This document shows positions 1 to 8,716 of a stretch of DNA of 64,000 nt, piece after piece; position 1 is the stretch's first letter, and each line of letters opens with the position of its first letter. The notes below the pieces were generated by a model, which was not told the origin of the DNA, searched no databases, and was given only the letters and a program-made list of their open reading frames with translations. Position numbers and translations under genes: made by a program. Source of the stretch: Streptomyces zaomyceticus (GTDB lineage Bacteria > Actinomycetota > Actinomycetes > Streptomycetales > Streptomycetaceae); contig NZ_BNBZ01000033.1 of assembly GCF_014656215.1 (NCBI RefSeq), positions 1 through 64,000 on the forward strand, written 5' to 3'.

Positions 1-11
1 GAAAAGCTACG

Positions 12-132
12 TTGCATTCACAGAACTGACAACGAGCACATTGCATGCGATCGCCATCACCGCAGGTCAAGGCAGAGAAATCGTTGCAGTGACCCTGTTA
101 CTTAACGCAACAACCCACCCCCGTTCGTTGCA
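12..132. promoter_or_regulatory. Array of four TTGCA motifs upstream of the first regulator gene
   Basis: TTGCA occurs at 12-16, 41-45, 84-88 and 128-132, three times preceded by CG or TCG. The stretch is visibly more AT-rich than the rest of the window. CGTTCG near 122 and CGAACG near 145 also form an inverted repeat. An operator array for the regulator encoded from 188 is an inference; the last TTGCA doubles as a possible -35 element. Confidence 0.35.
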
Positions 133-157
133 ATGAAATGGAAGCGAACGCTATGGT
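128..157 (+). promoter_or_regulatory. Candidate promoter of the GbsR/MarR-like regulator
   Basis: TTGCAA (128-133) and TATGGT (152-157) are separated by 18 bases, fitting the Streptomyces vegetative pattern TTGaca/TAnnnT. A start near 164 would leave a short leader with GGAG in front of the ATG at 188. Confidence 0.4.
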
Positions 158-187
158 GGATCCCTCACGGACCACGAAGGAGAGCCG

Positions 188-922
188 ATGCCCGGAGGCA
201 GACTCACGCAGCCCGAACGTCAGCAGATCGCGCTGGGGCTGGCCGACGGCCTCGCCTACGCCGAGATCGCCAGGCGGCTCGAACGCCCGACCTCGACGAT
301 CACCCGGGAGGTGATGCGCAACGGCGGCCCCACCGGCTACCGCGCCGACCTCGCCCATCGCGCCACCGAACGCCGCGCCCACCGGAGCAGGCAGACCACG
401 CCCCGGGGAACACAGACACCCCCGCAGGCCCACGGGCGCGACGCCGAGGCCGTCCGCGAGTACGAGGAGATCTTCACCACCGTCCTCATGCAGTCGGGCA
501 TGCCCAAGATGATGGCCAGGGTGATGGCCTGCGTCTGCCTCACCGACACGGGCAGCCTCACCGCGGCCGAACTCGTCCAGCACCTCCAGGTCAGCCCGGC
601 GTCCGTCTCGAAGGCGATCGCCTTCCTGGAGAGCCAGGACATGATCCGCCGCGAACGCGACGAGAACCGCCGCGACCGCTATGTCGTCGACGCCGACGTC
701 TGGTACCAGTCGATGATGGCCAGCGCCCGCGCCACCGCGCACATAGTCGAGATCGCACGCCAGGGCGTCGGGGTCCTCGGCTCCGACACCCCGGCCGGCA
801 CCCGCCTCGAGAACATCGCCCGCTTCCTCGACTACGTCTCCGAGAGCACCGCCCGCGCCGCCGCGCAGGCCCGCGAGATCCTCCACACGAAGGCGGAGCC
901 GGCTGCGGACAGCACCGCCTGA
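188..922 (+). CDS. IS30-type HTH fused to GbsR/MarR-like winged-helix regulator
   Basis: A 244-residue cytosolic DNA-binding protein. Residues ~5-50 match the helix-turn-helix at the N-terminus of IS30 transposases (LTQPERQQIALGL, then YAEIARRLERPTSTITREV), followed by the basic stretch typical of that domain. Residues ~90-165 form a second winged helix of GbsR/MarR type (LTAAELVQHLQVSPASVSKAIAFLE, with a wing RRERDENRRDRY). The C-terminal helices probably dimerise. No DDE catalytic domain follows, so this is a regulator, not a transposase. GGAG lies 8 bases before the ATG. The upstream TTGCA array suggests autoregulation. The regulated genes are unknown and may lie left of the window. Confidence 0.85.
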   Translation: MPGGRLTQPERQQIALGLADGLAYAEIARRLERPTSTITREVMRNGGPTGYRADLAHRATERRAHRSRQTTPRGTQTPPQAHGRDAEAVREYEEIFTTVLMQSGMPKMMARVMACVCLTDTGSLTAAELVQHLQVSPASVSKAIAFLESQDMIRRERDENRRDRYVVDADVWYQSMMASARATAHIVEIARQGVGVLGSDTPAGTRLENIARFLDYVSESTARAAAQAREILHTKAEPAADSTA

Positions 923-1079
923 GCCGGAACCACCCTCCGGCCGAGGGCGCGCCCGGCACCCGCACCCCCCGCCGGACGCGCCCGGCACCCCCGCACCCCC
1001 GCACCCCGCCCGACGCCCCCGGCACCCGTACGGCCTTCCGCGGATTGCCGGGGGCCCGGGGGCGGCCGAGGATCGGGAC

Positions 1080-1436
1080 ATGTTCAGTGGCGCGCATGTG
1101 ATCCTCTACACGAAGGACGCCGAGGCCGACCGGGCCTTCCTCAAGGACGTCTTCGGCTTCGAGCACGTGGACGCCGGGGGCGGCTGGCTCATCTTCAAAC
1201 TGCCGCCCGCCGAGGTGGCCGTGCATCCCACGGAGGACGAACCGAAGCACGAGGTCTACCTCATGTGCGAGGACCTCACCAGGGTCCTGACCGAACTCGA
1301 GGACCGGGGCGCCGAGATCTCACGGGCCATCACCGACCAGGGCTGGGGCCTGCTGGCCGCCGTACGGCTGCCGAGCGGAACCGAACTCCCCCTGTACGAA
1401 CCGCGTCACCCGACTGCGCACGGCCTGTCACCCTGA
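1080..1436 (+). CDS. VOC (glyoxalase/bleomycin-resistance fold) family protein
   Basis: A 118-residue single-domain protein of the vicinal-oxygen-chelate superfamily. It opens with the usual beta-alpha-beta pattern (AHVILYTKDAEADRAFLKDVFGF), has a second half ending in SGTELPLYEP, and is about the normal length. Such proteins may be metal-dependent lyases, dioxygenases or drug-binding proteins, and the substrate cannot be told from sequence. A GAGG motif precedes the ATG. The gene stands alone between two regulatory-type genes on the same strand and ends 51 bases before the next start. Confidence 0.8.
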   Translation: MFSGAHVILYTKDAEADRAFLKDVFGFEHVDAGGGWLIFKLPPAEVAVHPTEDEPKHEVYLMCEDLTRVLTELEDRGAEISRAITDQGWGLLAAVRLPSGTELPLYEPRHPTAHGLSP

Positions 1437-1460
1437 CGGCCCACCCCGACGACAGGGGTC

Positions 1461-1476
1461 ATCTCATATCTGAGAT
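1461..1476. promoter_or_regulatory. 16-bp palindrome ATCTCATATCTGAGAT in the promoter of the HTH-MurA gene
   Basis: ATCTCA and TGAGAT are perfect inverted repeats around TATC. The palindrome ends 11 bases before the ATG at 1488. A -10-like TAACGT (1476-1481) follows directly, six bases before that ATG, so it lies where a bound repressor would block polymerase. Binding by the XRE domain of the downstream protein is inferred. Confidence 0.6.
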
Positions 1477-1487
1477 AACGTGACGCC

Positions 1488-3017
1488 ATGGCAGACGACT
1501 ACCTCGTACGCATCGGCAAGCTCATCCGTGACGCCCGTCAGCACCGTGGCTGGACACAGACGCAGCTCGCCGAAGCACTGGCCACGAGCCAGAGCGCCGT
1601 CAACCGGATCGAGCGCGGCAACCAGAACATCAGCCTTGAGATGATCGCCCGGATCGGCGAAGCCCTCGACAGCGAGATCGTGTCCCTGGGTTACGCGGGA
1701 CCGATGCACCTCCGGGTCGTCGGCCGCCGCCGGCTCTCCGGCGCCATCGACGTCAAGACGAGCAAGAACGCCTGTGTCGCGCTGCTCTGCGCCTCCCTCC
1801 TCAACAAGGGCCGCACAGTGCTTCGCCGGGTCGCCCGCATCGAAGAGGTCTTCCGGCTGCTCGAAGTCCTCAACTCCATCGGAGTGCGCACCCGCTGGAT
1901 CAACGACGGGGTCGACCTGGAGATCGTGCCGCCCGCCGAACTGGACATGGAGTCCATCGACGCCGAGGCCGCGATCCGTACCCGCTCGATCATCATGTTC
2001 TTCGGCCCGCTGCTGCACCGCATGGACCGCTTCCGGCTGCCGTACGCCGGAGGCTGCGACCTCGGTACGCGCACGATCGAACCGCACATGATCGCGCTGC
2101 GCCGCTTCGGCCTCGACATCACCGCGACCGAGGGCATCTACCACGCCCAGGTCGAGCGCTCGGTCTCCCCCGACCGCCCGATCGTGCTGACCGAGCGCGG
2201 GGACACGGTCACCGAGAACGCCCTCCTCGCGGCCGCCCGCCACGACGGCGTGACCGTCATCCGCAACGCCTCCTCCAACTACATGGTCCAGGACCTGTGC
2301 TTCTTCCTGGAGGCGCTCGGCGTACGGGTGGACGGCATCGGCTCCACCACCCTCACCGTGCACGGCGTGCCGCAGATCGACGTGGACGTCGACTACTCCC
2401 CCTCCGAGGACCCGGTCGAGGCGATGAGCCTGCTGGCCGCCGCCGTCGTCACCGAGTCGGAGCTGACGATCCGCCGGGTACCGATCGAGTTCATGGAGAT
2501 CGAGCTCGCGGTCCTGGAGGAGATGGGCCTCGACCACGACCGTACGCCCGAGTACCCGGCCGACAACGGGCGGACCCGCCTGGTCGACCTGACGGTCCGC
2601 CCCTCCAAGCTGGAGGCGCCGATCGACAAGATCCACCCGATGCCGTTCCCCGGCCTGAACATCGACAACGTGCCCTTCTTCGCCGCCATCGCGGCCACGG
2701 CGCAGGGCAAGACCCTGATCCACGACTGGGTCTACGACAACCGCGCGATCTACCTCACGGACCTGAACCGCCTGGGCGGCCGCCTCCAACTCCTGGACCC
2801 CCACCGCGTCCTGGTCGAGGGCCCCACCCGCTGGCGCGCCGCCGAGATGATGTGCCCGCCGGCCCTGCGCCCTGCGGTGGTCGTCCTCCTGGCGATGATG
2901 GCCGCCGAGGGCACGTCGGTCCTCCGGAACGTGTACGTCATCAACCGCGGCTACGAGGACCTCGCGGAGCGCCTGAACTCGATCGGCGCGCAGATCGAGA
3001 TCTTCCGGGACATCTGA
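1488..3017 (+). CDS. XRE helix-turn-helix fused to UDP-GlcNAc 1-carboxyvinyltransferase-like (MurA) enzyme
   Basis: A 509-residue protein. Residues ~8-65 are a Cro/C1-type helix-turn-helix (GWTQTQLAEALATSQSAVNRIERG). Residues ~75-505 are an EPSP-synthase-fold domain like MurA, which transfers enolpyruvate from PEP to UDP-GlcNAc in the first committed step of peptidoglycan synthesis. The catalytic loop is present as GGCDLGTRTIEPH with Cys190, the residue alkylated by fosfomycin in MurA. Stand-alone MurA is about 420 residues, so the excess is the DNA-binding part. It is probably a secondary paralogue that is either an enzyme controlling its own gene or a sensor of cell-wall precursor. There is no clear ribosome-binding site and the mRNA is probably leaderless. 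A strong terminator follows. Confidence 0.88.
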   Translation: MADDYLVRIGKLIRDARQHRGWTQTQLAEALATSQSAVNRIERGNQNISLEMIARIGEALDSEIVSLGYAGPMHLRVVGRRRLSGAIDVKTSKNACVALLCASLLNKGRTVLRRVARIEEVFRLLEVLNSIGVRTRWINDGVDLEIVPPAELDMESIDAEAAIRTRSIIMFFGPLLHRMDRFRLPYAGGCDLGTRTIEPHMIALRRFGLDITATEGIYHAQVERSVSPDRPIVLTERGDTVTENALLAAARHDGVTVIRNASSNYMVQDLCFFLEALGVRVDGIGSTTLTVHGVPQIDVDVDYSPSEDPVEAMSLLAAAVVTESELTIRRVPIEFMEIELAVLEEMGLDHDRTPEYPADNGRTRLVDLTVRPSKLEAPIDKIHPMPFPGLNIDNVPFFAAIAATAQGKTLIHDWVYDNRAIYLTDLNRLGGRLQLLDPHRVLVEGPTRWRAAEMMCPPALRPAVVVLLAMMAAEGTSVLRNVYVINRGYEDLAERLNSIGAQIEIFRDI

Positions 3018-3076
3018 GCACGTCCGGGGAACCCCGTGCGGCCCGACGGGGGCCGACCGGACCTCACGAACCCTTG

Positions 3077-3109
3077 AGGCCCCCTCGCTCCTCCTGAGCG
3101 AGGGGGCCT
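3077..3109. terminator. Strong bidirectional hairpin terminator
   Basis: AGGCCCCCTCGCTC and GAGCGAGGGGGCCT form a perfect 14-bp stem with a 5-base loop, followed by TTTC. It lies between the convergent ends of the HTH-MurA gene and the M20 amidohydrolase gene and can serve both. Confidence 0.85.
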
Positions 3110-3122
3110 TTCGCGCCGTTCG

Positions 3123-4343
3123 TCAGGAGGCCGTCGGGGTGGTCGGGTCCCGGTACGGGGCGCGGGTCTCGAGGCGGGTCAGGAGGGAGGTGCGGTGGGC
3201 GGGGGTGGTGGCCAGGTCGAGGGCCGTCCAGGCCATCGCGAGGCCGCCGTCGAGGACCGCGCGGTCGGCCTGCGGGGTCGTGCCGTACCGGGTGAAGTCG
3301 GGGTTGTGCATGATCGTGTCTCCGCAGTCGTAGCCGATCATGGGGTGGATGGTCGGGACGTGGTGCGAGACGTTGCCCATGTCCGTGGAGCCGCCGCGGA
3401 TCGACGGGTCCTCGGCCTTGGCGTCGCGGCCCAGCGCGCGGGCGGCGGCGAGGTAGCTGCGGCCCATGGCGAGGTCCTGGCGGAGGTCGGCGTAGTCGTT
3501 GCCGACGGCCTCCAGGGCCAGTTCGGCGCCGGTGGCGAGGGCGCCGGCCTCGAAGCAGGCGCGGACGCGGGCCTGGAGCTCGCGGAGTTCCTCGCTGGTG
3601 CCGGCGCGGCAGTCGTAGTCGGCGGTGGTACGGGCCGGGATGACGTTGGCGGCCTCGCCGCCGGAGGTGACGAAGCCGGAGACGACGGCTCCGGGCCGCA
3701 TCTGCTGGCGGTACGCGGCGATGGCGACCTGCGCGATCATCATCGCGTCGGCGGCGTTGACGCCGCGCTCGGGCATGGCCGCGGCGTGTGCGGCGCGGCC
3801 CGTGTAGCCGACCTGCCAGCTGCTGATGGCGAGTGAGCTCATGCCGACGGAGTCCGAGGGCGCGGCGTGCACCATCATCGCGGCGGCGACGTCGTCGAAC
3901 GCGCCGCCGCGCAGCATGTCGACCTTGCCGCCGCCGGACTCCTCGGCCGGGGTCCCCAGGAGCTTGACGGTGATGCCGAGTTCGTCCGCCAGCGGCGCGA
4001 GCGCCAGGGCCGCGGTGACGGCGGCGGCGCCGTTGACGTTGTGGCCGCAGGCGTGGCCGATGCCCGGCAGCGCGTCGTACTCGGCGCAGATGCCGAGGAC
4101 GAGCTCGCCGCTGCCCGCGGTGGCGGTGAACGCGGTCGGCAGGTCGCATACGCCTCGGGTCACGTCGAAGCCGGCCGCCTCGACGAGGTCGGTGATCCGG
4201 CGCGCGGAGCGGTGTTCCTCGTAGGCGAGTTCGGGGTCGGCGTGGAGCTGGTGGCTGAGGGCGAGGACGGCGTCCTGGCGTCGTGTCACGACGTCGCGGG
4301 TGCGTGCGCGCAGCGGGTCGAGAAGCGCCGTGGTGGTGGTCAT
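3123..4343 (-). CDS. M20 family amidohydrolase (AbgB/PM20D2-like)
   Basis: A 406-residue cytosolic metallohydrolase that should cleave an amide or dipeptide bond. Metal-site motifs are visible: the HADPELAYEE entry, EYDALPGIGHACGHN near residues 88-100, and PAEESGGGK near 130. These fit the M20 subfamily containing aminobenzoyl-glutamate hydrolase B and PM20D2. Its ATG overlaps the stop of the upstream MFS gene by four bases (ATGA), so the two are translationally coupled and the transporter probably imports the substrate or exports the product. The exact substrate is unknown. Confidence 0.85.
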   Translation of the reverse strand: MTTTTALLDPLRARTRDVVTRRQDAVLALSHQLHADPELAYEEHRSARRITDLVEAAGFDVTRGVCDLPTAFTATAGSGELVLGICAEYDALPGIGHACGHNVNGAAAVTAALALAPLADELGITVKLLGTPAEESGGGKVDMLRGGAFDDVAAAMMVHAAPSDSVGMSSLAISSWQVGYTGRAAHAAAMPERGVNAADAMMIAQVAIAAYRQQMRPGAVVSGFVTSGGEAANVIPARTTADYDCRAGTSEELRELQARVRACFEAGALATGAELALEAVGNDYADLRQDLAMGRSYLAAARALGRDAKAEDPSIRGGSTDMGNVSHHVPTIHPMIGYDCGDTIMHNPDFTRYGTTPQADRAVLDGGLAMAWTALDLATTPAHRTSLLTRLETRAPYRDPTTPTAS

Positions 4344-5806
4344 GAGCGGGCCTCGCGGTCCTTCGGGGTGCGGTAGAGGAGGGAGAGCGCGGCGCCGGCC
4401 AGGGAGACGACCGCGCAGATCGTCCAGGACGTGGTGTAGGCGCCGAGAGCGGGCAGGGTCTCGCCGGCCGGGGTGCGGGCGGCGAACACGGTGAGGACGA
4501 TCGCGGCCCCGACGGAGCCGCCGACGTTGATGAGGAGTTCGTTGATCCCCGAGCCGACCGATGTCCGGTCGTGCGGGACGGACTCGACGGCGAGGGTACG
4601 GGTGGAGTGCTGGAGGAATCCGATGCCGAGCCCGGCGACGGCGGTGCCGATGAGGAACAGCGGCATCGAACCGTGCCAGGCCAGGGAGGCGACGTAGCCG
4701 GCGGCCATGAGCAGGGAACCGGTGCAGAGGGTGAGCCGGTCGGAGATCGCGGCGGCGACCGCGGGCGCGGCCAGGGCTCCGGCGGCGATGGCGAGGAGGT
4801 TGGGCAGCATGGCGAGGCCGGTGGCGAACGGGTCCAGGCCGAGGCCGTAGCCGTGCTCGGCGGGGCCGGTGCCCATGAAGACGGGGTTGGCCACCTGGAG
4901 GCCGATCATCGGGACGGTGAAGGTCACGGTCACCAGGGAGACGGTGACCACGTTGCGGCGCCGGAACATCCGGACGTCGATCATCGGCTCGGCGGTCCGC
5001 AGCTCGACGCGGACCCACAGGGCGGTGACGAGCGCGCCGCCGACGAGGCAGCCGAGGGTGCGCGGCGAGGTCCACTCCCAGCCGGGCAGTCCGCCCATGC
5101 CGAGGCCGAGCATGACGGCGACGAGGCCCGCGCAGAGGAGGATGCCGCCCGCCCAGTCGATCCGCCCGCCGGGGCGCGCCTGGGACTCGGGGAGCAGCGG
5201 CCACGTTGCGGCGAGGGCCAGGCCGACGGCCGCGGTGGGGACCCACAGGGCCGCGGTCGGGCTGTCGACGGCGCGGGCCACGAATCCGCTGGCGACCAGG
5301 CCGACCGCGATGCCGGCGACCAGCGCGGCGACCATGTAGCTGATGCCGCGGCGCGACTCCCCCTCACCGTCCTTCCCGCGGCCGCCGCCGCGGTTGCGGA
5401 GGATGCCGACGAGCAGCGGGAAGAAGCCCGCGAACGCGCCCTGCAGGATCTGGCCGGCGAGCAGGACGCCGAAGGAGCGGCTGAAGCCCACGAGGACGGA
5501 GCCGAGCAGGACGATCGCGAGGTTCCAGCGCAGGATGCGCCGGTGGCCGTAGAGGTCGCCCATGCGGGACAGGACCGGGGTGAACGCGACGGACGCGAGC
5601 AGGTTGGCGATGCTGATCCAGTTCAGGTCCGCGGCGGTGACCCGGAGGGTCTCCGTGAGGCCTTTCAGCAGCGGGGAGAGGAAGCCCTGAGTGATGCCGC
5701 TGGACAGCTCGACCAGTGCGACGGAGGCGATCACGGCGGCGCCGGGGGTCGCGCGGACGGCGGCCCGCGACGCCGGTGGCGTACGCAGGGTGTCGGTGTC
5801 CGTCAT
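4340..5806 (-). CDS. MFS transporter coupled to the M20 amidohydrolase
   Basis: A 488-residue major-facilitator protein of the drug/proton-antiporter type with about 14 predicted membrane spans. The loop RMGDLYGHRRILR after the second span is motif A. The start chosen is MTDTD because AGGTGG lies just upstream; the frame stays open further 5' but that part is not membrane-like. It overlaps the amidohydrolase by four bases and is divergent from the AsnC-type regulator, which is the obvious candidate to control it. The substrate is unknown; an amide or amino-acid derivative would fit. Confidence 0.85.
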   Translation of the reverse strand: MTDTDTLRTPPASRAAVRATPGAAVIASVALVELSSGITQGFLSPLLKGLTETLRVTAADLNWISIANLLASVAFTPVLSRMGDLYGHRRILRWNLAIVLLGSVLVGFSRSFGVLLAGQILQGAFAGFFPLLVGILRNRGGGRGKDGEGESRRGISYMVAALVAGIAVGLVASGFVARAVDSPTAALWVPTAAVGLALAATWPLLPESQARPGGRIDWAGGILLCAGLVAVMLGLGMGGLPGWEWTSPRTLGCLVGGALVTALWVRVELRTAEPMIDVRMFRRRNVVTVSLVTVTFTVPMIGLQVANPVFMGTGPAEHGYGLGLDPFATGLAMLPNLLAIAAGALAAPAVAAAISDRLTLCTGSLLMAAGYVASLAWHGSMPLFLIGTAVAGLGIGFLQHSTRTLAVESVPHDRTSVGSGINELLINVGGSVGAAIVLTVFAARTPAGETLPALGAYTTSWTICAVVSLAGAALSLLYRTPKDREARS

Positions 5807-6145
5807 ACGTACCACCTGTTCGAGGGAAGGGGGCCGGAGGGCCTGGGCGGGGAGTGCCGGGAGCGCGGAGAGCTCGCGGGCGGGTGACGGAGAAGCCTGC
5901 CGACGGCCGGTCGTCGACCGGCGGCCGCACGGCGGAATCCGCACCACAATGTCCCCAGCCGACGGGCAATCGGGCAAGAGTGCGCCTCACAATCGGGTGA
6001 AGGCGTCATTCGACGGGCTCGGATCGGCGGATCCTGGCGCGGTCCGCCCTCCGGCGCCCCTCCTCCGACACGCCCTCGCGGTCCGCCGGGCCCGCGCCGT
6101 AGGGTCCGGCCCCGCACCCCGCCCGCTCCCCAGGAGGTCCCCCCG
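5807..6145. promoter_or_regulatory. Divergent control region with repeated CAATCGGG
   Basis: This 339-base gene-free stretch separates the MFS/M20 operon from the AsnC-type regulator. CAATCGGG occurs at 5967-5974 and 5990-5997, 23 bases apart (about two helical turns), a spacing that suits Lrp/AsnC proteins binding one face of DNA. The same octamer recurs at 19211-19218 upstream of an amino-acid permease. No small gene with a credible ribosome-binding site was seen here. Confidence 0.4.
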
Positions 6146-7126
6146 ATGCCGACCGGACCCTCACGGCCCGAGGCGCTCGACGCCCTGGACCACGCCGTGC
6201 TGCGGGCACTCCACCGCGACCCCCGGGCCCCCTTCTCGGAGGTGGCCGCCGCGGCCGGGGTGCACGAGCGCACCGCCGCGCGGAGGCTCGACCGGATGAC
6301 CGCGACGGGTGCGGTCGGGTTCACCGCGGCCCTCGTCCCCGAGTACCTCGGCGAGGGAGTCACCGCGGAGGTGGCCGTACGCTGCGCCCCCGGCCGCGTG
6401 CACGACACCGCGCTGGCCCTCGCCCGGCGGCCGGAGGCGCGGTCCGTGGAGGTCGCCACCGGCGCGCTCGACGTGTTCGCCGAGCTGATCGTGCCCGACC
6501 ACGACGCCCTGCTGACCCTCGTCGACGCGGGGATCGGCAGGCTCGACGGTGTCGTCGACATCCACTCCTCGGTGGTGCTGCGGCTGCTCCTCACCACCAG
6601 CGACTGGGCCCCGTACGACGACGAGCCCACCGACGTGCGCCGCCACGCCGTCGAGGGCCGGCCGCTGCCCGAGCCGCCGGTGGTGGACGAGCTCGACCGG
6701 CGCCTGGTCGCGCTGCTCCACCGCGACGCCCGGATGTCCACCACCCGGTTGGCACGCGAACTCCGGGTCGGCGAGACCACCGCGCGCCGCCGGCTGGGCC
6801 GGCTGATGGCCTCCCACGTCCTCCATCTGCGCCTGCACGCGGAGCCCGAGGTCCTCGGCTACCCCGTCGAGGCGCGGTTTCGGCTGGCCGTCGGGCAGGC
6901 CCGCCTCGATGACGCGATCCGCCGCCTGGCGGGGGCGCCGGCCGTCCGCCACCTCGTGGTGACGACCGGCACGACGGCGCTCCTCGGCTATTCGAGCCAC
7001 CGCTCCACCCGGGACCTGCACGACTTCACCGTGCGCGTCCTCGGCTCGCTCGACGGCGTCACGTCGGCGGAGGTCGCCGTCCTGATGCGCACCTACAAGC
7101 GCGCCGGCTTCGAGTCGGGGCCCTGA
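6146..7126 (+). CDS. Double-domain Lrp/AsnC family transcriptional regulator
   Basis: A 326-residue protein with two AsnC-type halves in tandem. The first helix-turn-helix is at residues ~8-55 (LDHAVLRALHRDPRAPFSEVAAAAGVHERTAARRL), followed by a ligand-sensing RAM-like domain. The second helix-turn-helix is near 182-232 (LDRRLVALLHRD, then TTRLARELRVGETTARRRLGRL), followed by a second sensing domain. AGGAGG precedes the ATG. Divergence from the MFS/amidohydrolase operon suggests local control, with an amino acid or its derivative as effector (inferred from family). Confidence 0.87.
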   Translation: MPTGPSRPEALDALDHAVLRALHRDPRAPFSEVAAAAGVHERTAARRLDRMTATGAVGFTAALVPEYLGEGVTAEVAVRCAPGRVHDTALALARRPEARSVEVATGALDVFAELIVPDHDALLTLVDAGIGRLDGVVDIHSSVVLRLLLTTSDWAPYDDEPTDVRRHAVEGRPLPEPPVVDELDRRLVALLHRDARMSTTRLARELRVGETTARRRLGRLMASHVLHLRLHAEPEVLGYPVEARFRLAVGQARLDDAIRRLAGAPAVRHLVVTTGTTALLGYSSHRSTRDLHDFTVRVLGSLDGVTSAEVAVLMRTYKRAGFESGP

Positions 7127-7162
7127 GCCGGGCCGTGTCCGGGGTGGGCCGCCGGTCCTGGT

Positions 7163-8716
7163 TCAGGCGCCCACGCCCGGCCCCACCCCGCCCTTGAGGC
7201 GGTCGATGTCCGACTGGCGGACCTGGATCACAAAGAGGGCCACCAGGGCGCCGACCACGGCGAAGATGGCCGCCGTGACGAAGCCCGCGGAGACGCCGGA
7301 GGTCAGTACCTGGTCGCCCCAGGGGGCGGGGAGTTGGCCCGTTCTGGCGAACTCGGCCTTCTCCAGCGGGGTGGCCTGGGAGAGGAAGGCGGGGACCTGT
7401 ACGTCCGCCTCGTTGCGGCTGGCCGTGCCGAAGACCGTCACCAGGATCGACAGACCCAGTGAACCGCCCACCTGCTGCATGGCGTTCAGCAGTCCGGACG
7501 CGGCGCCCGACTCCTGGGGTTCGACGTTCGACAGCGCCATGATGGTCAGGGAGACGAACATCAGGCCCATGCCGAGGCCGAAGACGAGGATCGGTCCGAG
7601 GATGCTGCCGAGATAGGTGGAGTCGATGTCGGTCAGGGTCAGCCAGGACAGTCCCGCCGCGGCGAGTACCGAACCCACCACCATGAAGGGTTTCGGGCCG
7701 TACCGGGGCAGCAGGTTGGACGTGAGGCCGGCGCCGACTCCGATGATCGCGCTGACCGGCAGGAACGCGAGACCTGTCGCCAGGGGGCTGAAGCCCAGCA
7801 CCTGTTGGACGAACAGGGTGAGGAAGAAGAACATCCCGAAGATGGCCGCCGCCAGACAGAGCATGATGATGTAGGTGCCCGAGCGGTTGCGGTCCGCGAA
7901 CATGTGCAGTGGTGTGATGGGTTGTTGGGAGCGCCGCTCGATCAGGATGAAGGTGGCCAGGAGGACGACCGCCGCGACGAACGAGCCGATCGTGTACGGG
8001 TCGCTCCAGCCTTCCTGGGCGGCCCGGATGAAGCCGTACACCAGAGCCACCATGCCGAGTGTGGAGGTGAGCGCGCCGGCCAGGTCGAAGTGGCCGGGGT
8101 GCCGCTCGGACTCCTTGACGTGTCGCGGGGTGAGGAAGGCGATGAGCAGGGCGATCGGCACGTTGACGAAGAAGATCCAGCGCCAGTCGAGCCATTGCAC
8201 GAGCATGCCGCCCGCGACCAGACCGATCGCGCCGCCGCCGGCCGAGACGCCCGCGAACACACCGAAGGCCCGGTTGCGTTCCGGGCCTTCGTCGAACGTC
8301 GTGGTGATGAGGGAGAGCGAGGTCGGGGAGGCTATCGCGCCACCGACGCCCTGCAGGGCACGGGCCGCGAGGAGTTGCCACTCGCTCTGGGCCAGTCCGC
8401 AGAACAGTGAGGCCAGTCCGAAGAGCAGCACGCCGAAGATGAACACACGCCGCCGGCCCAGGATGTCGCCGGCGCGTCCGCCCAGCAGGAGCAGACCGCC
8501 GAAGGTCAGGGTGTAGGCGTTGACGACCCACGACAGGCTGGTGGTGGAGAAGTCCAGCGCGGTCTGGATGTGTGGGAGCGCGATGTTCACGATCGTGATG
8601 TCGAGAACGACCATCAGTTGACAGGAGGCGATGACGAACAGGGCGATGCCCTTGCCGTCACTGCCTTTCCTGGGGGTGGCCGTCTGTGCCGGGGGCGTCG
8701 GCTGGGGTGTACTCAT
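7163..8716 (-). CDS. DHA2 (EmrB/QacA-type) MFS transporter
   Basis: A 517-residue, 14-span drug:proton antiporter-type membrane protein. Diagnostic motifs are LVVLDITIVNIALPHI in span 1, GGRAGDILGRRR (motif A), and a proline- and glycine-rich span 5 motif. The start is the MSTPQ codon, which has GAGGT upstream. It ends close to the convergent AsnC-type gene and starts 93 bases after the RidA gene on the same strand, so it may belong to the aromatic-acid cluster as importer or efflux pump. EmrB family members usually export drugs, but several carry aromatic acids; direction cannot be read from sequence. Confidence 0.85.
   Translation of the reverse strand: MSTPQPTPPAQTATPRKGSDGKGIALFVIASCQLMVVLDITIVNIALPHIQTALDFSTTSLSWVVNAYTLTFGGLLLLGGRAGDILGRRRVFIFGVLLFGLASLFCGLAQSEWQLLAARALQGVGGAIASPTSLSLITTTFDEGPERNRAFGVFAGVSAGGGAIGLVAGGMLVQWLDWRWIFFVNVPIALLIAFLTPRHVKESERHPGHFDLAGALTSTLGMVALVYGFIRAAQEGWSDPYTIGSFVAAVVLLATFILIERRSQQPITPLHMFADRNRSGTYIIMLCLAAAIFGMFFFLTLFVQQVLGFSPLATGLAFLPVSAIIGVGAGLTSNLLPRYGPKPFMVVGSVLAAAGLSWLTLTDIDSTYLGSILGPILVFGLGMGLMFVSLTIMALSNVEPQESGAASGLLNAMQQVGGSLGLSILVTVFGTASRNEADVQVPAFLSQATPLEKAEFARTGQLPAPWGDQVLTSGVSAGFVTAAIFAVVGALVALFVIQVRQSDIDRLKGGVGPGVGA

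Noticed and set aside
188..922. IS30 transposase or insertion-sequence remnant
   Set aside because: Only the helix-turn-helix resembles IS30; no DDE domain, terminal inverted repeats or target duplication are visible, and the gene is intact with its own promoter.
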